Positions 61,014 through 64,000 of a stretch of DNA of 64,000 bases are shown here, piece by piece. The DNA is from PWXP01 sp040772845. GTDB lineage: Bacteria > Planctomycetota > Planctomycetia > Pirellulales > Thermoguttaceae. The notes beneath the pieces are model-generated. The model searched no databases, was not told the origin of the DNA, and saw only the letters and a list, made by a program, of their open reading frames with translations. The position numbers and the translations under genes are program-made. Within the stretch, counting starts at the first letter, position 1. Every line of letters starts with the position of its first letter. The stretch spans positions 1,674,001 through 1,738,000 of the forward strand of contig JAXGXG010000001.1 in the NCBI GenBank assembly GCA_040772845.1, written 5' to 3'.

Positions 61014-64000
61014 ATGCTGTCCACCCATCTGGTGTCTTTCATCGCAATAGCCCTTGCGACGGCTTCGTCGCCCGATGCGGGACCGGATAAGCTTTCTCCG
61101 GAAATCAAGAAGACTCTCGGCATGGCGGCCGACCAGCCTGAGGCGTGGACCGTAATCTACAACGGTTCCGGAGCGTCCGATGAGGCACGCCGGCGCGAGG
61201 AGTACGATCCGACAAAGGACGTGCTGAAAGTGGAGTTCATGCACGTGGCCGAAGACCGATACATGTGGCGAACAACCTTTGCCGCACCGCCGAACCTGGA
61301 CGATACGGTTCATCATATCTATGTAGACGGCGATGCCAATCCCGAAACAGGACGGGAGGGCTACGGCGTCGAGTCTATGCTTACCGTGGTGCGAAACGAT
61401 TGCAGTACAAGATGCTTCGCGCCCGACGGCAAGCCGTGCGAGTCCGTACCCATCCGGTTCGCCGTGCAGGGGAATACCCTGCTGACCAGCGCCGATGTGG
61501 AACTCGGCCGCGATGCGACGGGCGCCGGGTTTCGCATGTGGGTCCTGTGCCATACAGTAACCAGTGCGGAACGGCCCAAGCCGGCAATGTCGTCCAGCAC
61601 CGGCCACCTTCAGGTTGAAGGGATTCCCCTGAACCAGCGCGAGAAGATCCGCCTGCCGGGCGACTTCATGGAGCATTATCAGGTGGCTGGCACATTCGGG
61701 CTCGATATCATTCGGCCACTATTGCGCAATCCCAAGGTGGTTGCCGTAGGTTACGATGAGCTGGAGGTCGACGGCTTCGAGATCGATCCGCAGACGTCCA
61801 GACGCTACGGCCATCTGAAGAAGGTCGCGTCGGACGCCCGAGCATGGCACAAGGTGGCCAAGCCGGGACGCTATTATGTCGGATTCCTGATGTACGACGA
61901 TGGGAGCGATCAGCGGGTTGGCATTTTCATCAACGGCGAACTGGCTGGTGTGGCCGTTGTCAACGCCGGGATCCGGCGGCACGGCGTCTACCACCTCGAC
62001 ACGCCGCGCGATCTGAAGACCGGCGATGTCGTTACACTGCAAGCCGTAGGCCGGGGCGGCAAGCATGGCATCGGCTACCTGCTGTTCATGCCCGAAGCTC
62101 CGGACCATCGGCAGGTCGAATACCACGTGGAAAACACCCATTGGATCGCGCCGGTGAATACCGAAGGCGAAGTGTGGCTCTCCTGGACCACCACCTGGCC
62201 GTCGGACAGTCGCTTCGAATACGGACCCACGGCCAAGCTGGGCGAGGCGGCCGCCGAGGATTGCAGGCGTTTGGTCCATCGGGCCAGACTTCAAGGGCTT
62301 CAGCCGGGGGCAACCTATTACGGGCGTGGTGCCGGAACTGCACCGGACGGCAGCCTGTACTATGGACCGACGATCGAGTTCACCCCGGCCGCTATTGTGC
62401 CGCCGCCCACGCGCGAAGGCATAACGCACGTGCCGCTGGTAGTGCACAATGCCCATGCCGTGAACGCCGCCGGCTGGCCGGTCACCAATGGCGTGCCGTT
62501 TCCGCAGGGTGCCTTGGCCTCGGAAGACGACGTGCGGCTTCTGCGCGACGGCAAGGAAGTCCTCGCCCAGTTCAAACCGCTGGGAACCTGGCCCGACGGA
62601 TCGATCAAATGGCTGTTGGTAAGCATCCTTACGGACGTGCCTGCCGGTGGCGACGCCCGGTTTACCTTGGAGTTCGGCCGCGAGGCGCACCGTTCTGCAG
62701 AAGCGGCCGATCTTACCTCTCTGGCGGTCGAAAAGGAGGGAATCATCCAGATCGACACGGGCGCCGTTCAGCTTCAGATCGACGCACACGGCCAGCTCGT
62801 CGGTCCGCACGGGCCATGCGTCACCGAGTTGGTCGACGGCAGCGGCAAGCGGTTCACCAGTGCGATGGCCAATGCAGAAACAACCATCGAAGAGAACGGG
62901 CCCGTTCGCCTCGTGGTAAAGACGACCGGTGATCTGACGGCCGAAGACGGCGCAACGAGCTTCCGAATTGAACAGCGGATCGAAGCATGGCGCGGCCGGC
63001 CGTTTGTACGCGTGTACCACACGTTCATCAACACGCTGCCCGACGATGTCTCGAAGACAAAGCTCCAAACGACACAGTCGCAGCAGTTTGCCGACGTGGA
63101 ACGCATGAGCCTGGCCGTGCCGGCGCCCCACGCTGCATGGCAGGCGCCGCTTGCCGAAGGTGAGCCGCTCACGCTGAAATCGGGAGAACGTATCTGGCAG
63201 CGATTCGACGATGAGTTCGTACCTGCCGGCGGCGAACCGGCGAAGGGCCGGGTCGTCGGCGGGCTGGTGGCCGAGGGCGGAGCAGCGGCCGTTTCGGTAC
63301 GCGACTTCTGGCAGAACTATCCGAAGGGTTTCGAGGTCACACCTGCCGGGGTGCAGGTGGACTTGTGCCCGGCCTTTGAAGCCGGTCTGTACGACGCGTT
63401 TCCGTTCGAGAAGGAAGGGCATCAACTCTACTTCTATCTGCGCGATGGCGCCTACATGATCAAACGCGGTATGGCGAAGACACACGAGCTGCTGTTGGAT
63501 TTCGGCCCCGAGGCCGCCGAGCGGGCCGTTGTCTTCCAGCGACCGCTGTTGCTGGCGGCCGAACCGGCGTGGTATTGCGGCAGCCTGGCGTTCTATCATG
63601 TGGCCCCTCGCAACGTGGAGGAGTTCCCGGCCTATGAAGATGCCATCGACAAGAACCTGCAAGCGTATATGGATCGCCGCGAGCGACAGCACGACTACGG
63701 CATGATGAACTACGGCGACTGGTACGGCGAACGAGGTGCGAACTGGGGCAATATCGAGTACGACACCCAGCACGCGTTTTTCCTGGAGTACATTCGCTCG
63801 GGTAACCCGGATGCCTTCTTCCTGGGTGAGGCAGCCCAAATCCACAACCGCGACATCGATACGGTCCACTGGTCGCCCAATCCGGGCGAGGTTGGGCTGG
63901 TCTACGTGCATCAGATGGGCCACGTCGGCGGCTATTACGACCAGTCGGCGCCCGACACGCTGGGAATTCCGCGAGCGGGCGGCAGCGTCAGCCATGCGTG
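61014..64000 (+). CDS. Large secreted lyase-like protein (PcRGLX/YetA-type), partial at right edge
   Basis: Starts at 61014 with AGGAGG seven bases upstream and stays open for 995 codons to the window end. After a signal peptide (VSFIAIALATASS), residues 30-230 and 230-370 look like beta domains. About 375-460 is a fibronectin-III-like module (EVWLSWTTTWPSDSRFEYGP, GLQPGATYYGRG). From about 480 comes a domain like the PcRGLX/YetA N-terminal RIFT barrel (WPVTNGVPFPQGAL, LLRDGKEVLAQFKPLGTWPD, GSIKWLLVS), found in exo-rhamnogalacturonan lyases. A barrel-type region follows (QHDYGMMNYGDWYGERGANW). Pectin-type polysaccharide cleavage outside the cytoplasm is likely; final assignment needs the missing end. 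Confidence 0.75.
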   Translation, partial: MLSTHLVSFIAIALATASSPDAGPDKLSPEIKKTLGMAADQPEAWTVIYNGSGASDEARRREEYDPTKDVLKVEFMHVAEDRYMWRTTFAAPPNLDDTVHHIYVDGDANPETGREGYGVESMLTVVRNDCSTRCFAPDGKPCESVPIRFAVQGNTLLTSADVELGRDATGAGFRMWVLCHTVTSAERPKPAMSSSTGHLQVEGIPLNQREKIRLPGDFMEHYQVAGTFGLDIIRPLLRNPKVVAVGYDELEVDGFEIDPQTSRRYGHLKKVASDARAWHKVAKPGRYYVGFLMYDDGSDQRVGIFINGELAGVAVVNAGIRRHGVYHLDTPRDLKTGDVVTLQAVGRGGKHGIGYLLFMPEAPDHRQVEYHVENTHWIAPVNTEGEVWLSWTTTWPSDSRFEYGPTAKLGEAAAEDCRRLVHRARLQGLQPGATYYGRGAGTAPDGSLYYGPTIEFTPAAIVPPPTREGITHVPLVVHNAHAVNAAGWPVTNGVPFPQGALASEDDVRLLRDGKEVLAQFKPLGTWPDGSIKWLLVSILTDVPAGGDARFTLEFGREAHRSAEAADLTSLAVEKEGIIQIDTGAVQLQIDAHGQLVGPHGPCVTELVDGSGKRFTSAMANAETTIEENGPVRLVVKTTGDLTAEDGATSFRIEQRIEAWRGRPFVRVYHTFINTLPDDVSKTKLQTTQSQQFADVERMSLAVPAPHAAWQAPLAEGEPLTLKSGERIWQRFDDEFVPAGGEPAKGRVVGGLVAEGGAAAVSVRDFWQNYPKGFEVTPAGVQVDLCPAFEAGLYDAFPFEKEGHQLYFYLRDGAYMIKRGMAKTHELLLDFGPEAAERAVVFQRPLLLAAEPAWYCGSLAFYHVAPRNVEEFPAYEDAIDKNLQAYMDRRERQHDYGMMNYGDWYGERGANWGNIEYDTQHAFFLEYIRSGNPDAFFLGEAAQIHNRDIDTVHWSPNPGEVGLVYVHQMGHVGGYYDQSAPDTLGIPRAGGSVSHA

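Noticed and set aside
61719..63995. 758-codon open frame on the minus strand
   Set aside because: Mirror frame of the large secreted lyase-like gene; GC-rich third positions keep the antisense frame open. No start site or domain.
1..64000. tRNA, rRNA or known riboswitch genes
   Set aside because: Scanned by eye for typical T-loop and CCA-adjacent patterns and for rRNA-like blocks; none found. A covariance-model search would be decisive.

Overview
The window looks like a GC-rich chromosomal segment of a planctomycete, probably from the Pirellulales/Thermoguttaceae side. The assignment is inferred from protein families and not from a marker gene. Supporting features are a DUF1559 prepilin-like protein, two PEP-CTERM proteins, a lipoprotein with a planctomycete-type beta-sandwich domain, many Tat-exported Gfo/Idh/MocA oxidoreductases and sugar isomerases, large secreted glycan-active proteins, and a secreted helical 'PHxGxY' protein. 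No rRNA, tRNA or CRISPR array was seen.

Layout. 0-0.55 kb: the 5' part of a group II intron (minus strand) that runs off the left edge. 0.6-14.8 kb: mostly housekeeping genes. These include an SGNH hydrolase, an archease-Der pair, family-4 uracil-DNA glycosylase, a wrecked PAP2 phosphatase, a divergent agmatinase/pyruvoyl arginine decarboxylase pair (arginine to agmatine to putrescine), and a SNF2-helicase/SWIM-protein operon with a DUF433/DUF5615 toxin-antitoxin pair lodged inside it. 15-25.3 kb: an accessory island. It holds an ISKra4-type element (8-bp target duplication) inserted in a decayed paralogue, a four-gene module ending in an FRG-domain protein, an ISAs1 element (10-bp duplication), a two-gene PIN-like/HEPN-like operon and a REP-transposase remnant. 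25.8-33.5 kb: secreted glycan-degradation genes (GH5, a 1316-residue protein, a DUF4838 protein). 33.6-46 kb: a duplicated-module secreted protein, HD phosphohydrolase, adenylosuccinate lyase, Fur, FlgM, a flagellin-like protein, an HD/PAS/GGDEF signalling protein, FAH-family hydrolase and DUF4058. 46-64 kb: a second carbohydrate region. A LacI-type regulator flanked by two palindromes precedes an isomerase/oxidoreductase/TIM-barrel operon. Then comes an IS sitting exactly inside a Phd-type antitoxin gene (9-bp duplication). A glycosidase-like/oxidoreductase pair, a PEP-CTERM protein, a DUF1559 protein and a large lyase-like protein leaving the right edge follow.

Best candidates for new biology. 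(1) The 22.1-24.5 kb operon pairs a PIN-like protein with a 470-residue protein carrying a HEPN-type RNxxxH motif. It is preceded by a ~60-bp promoter-like sequence that occurs a second time, in the same relative orientation, in front of the GH5 gene at 25.8 kb. (2) The 17.5-20.4 kb four-gene module has a 4-bp gene overlap and an FRG-domain terminal gene. Both lie between mobile elements, which fits defence or conflict modules, but function is not shown by the sequence. All insertion boundaries and repeats were read directly from the sequence. Family names come from recognised motifs without any database search.
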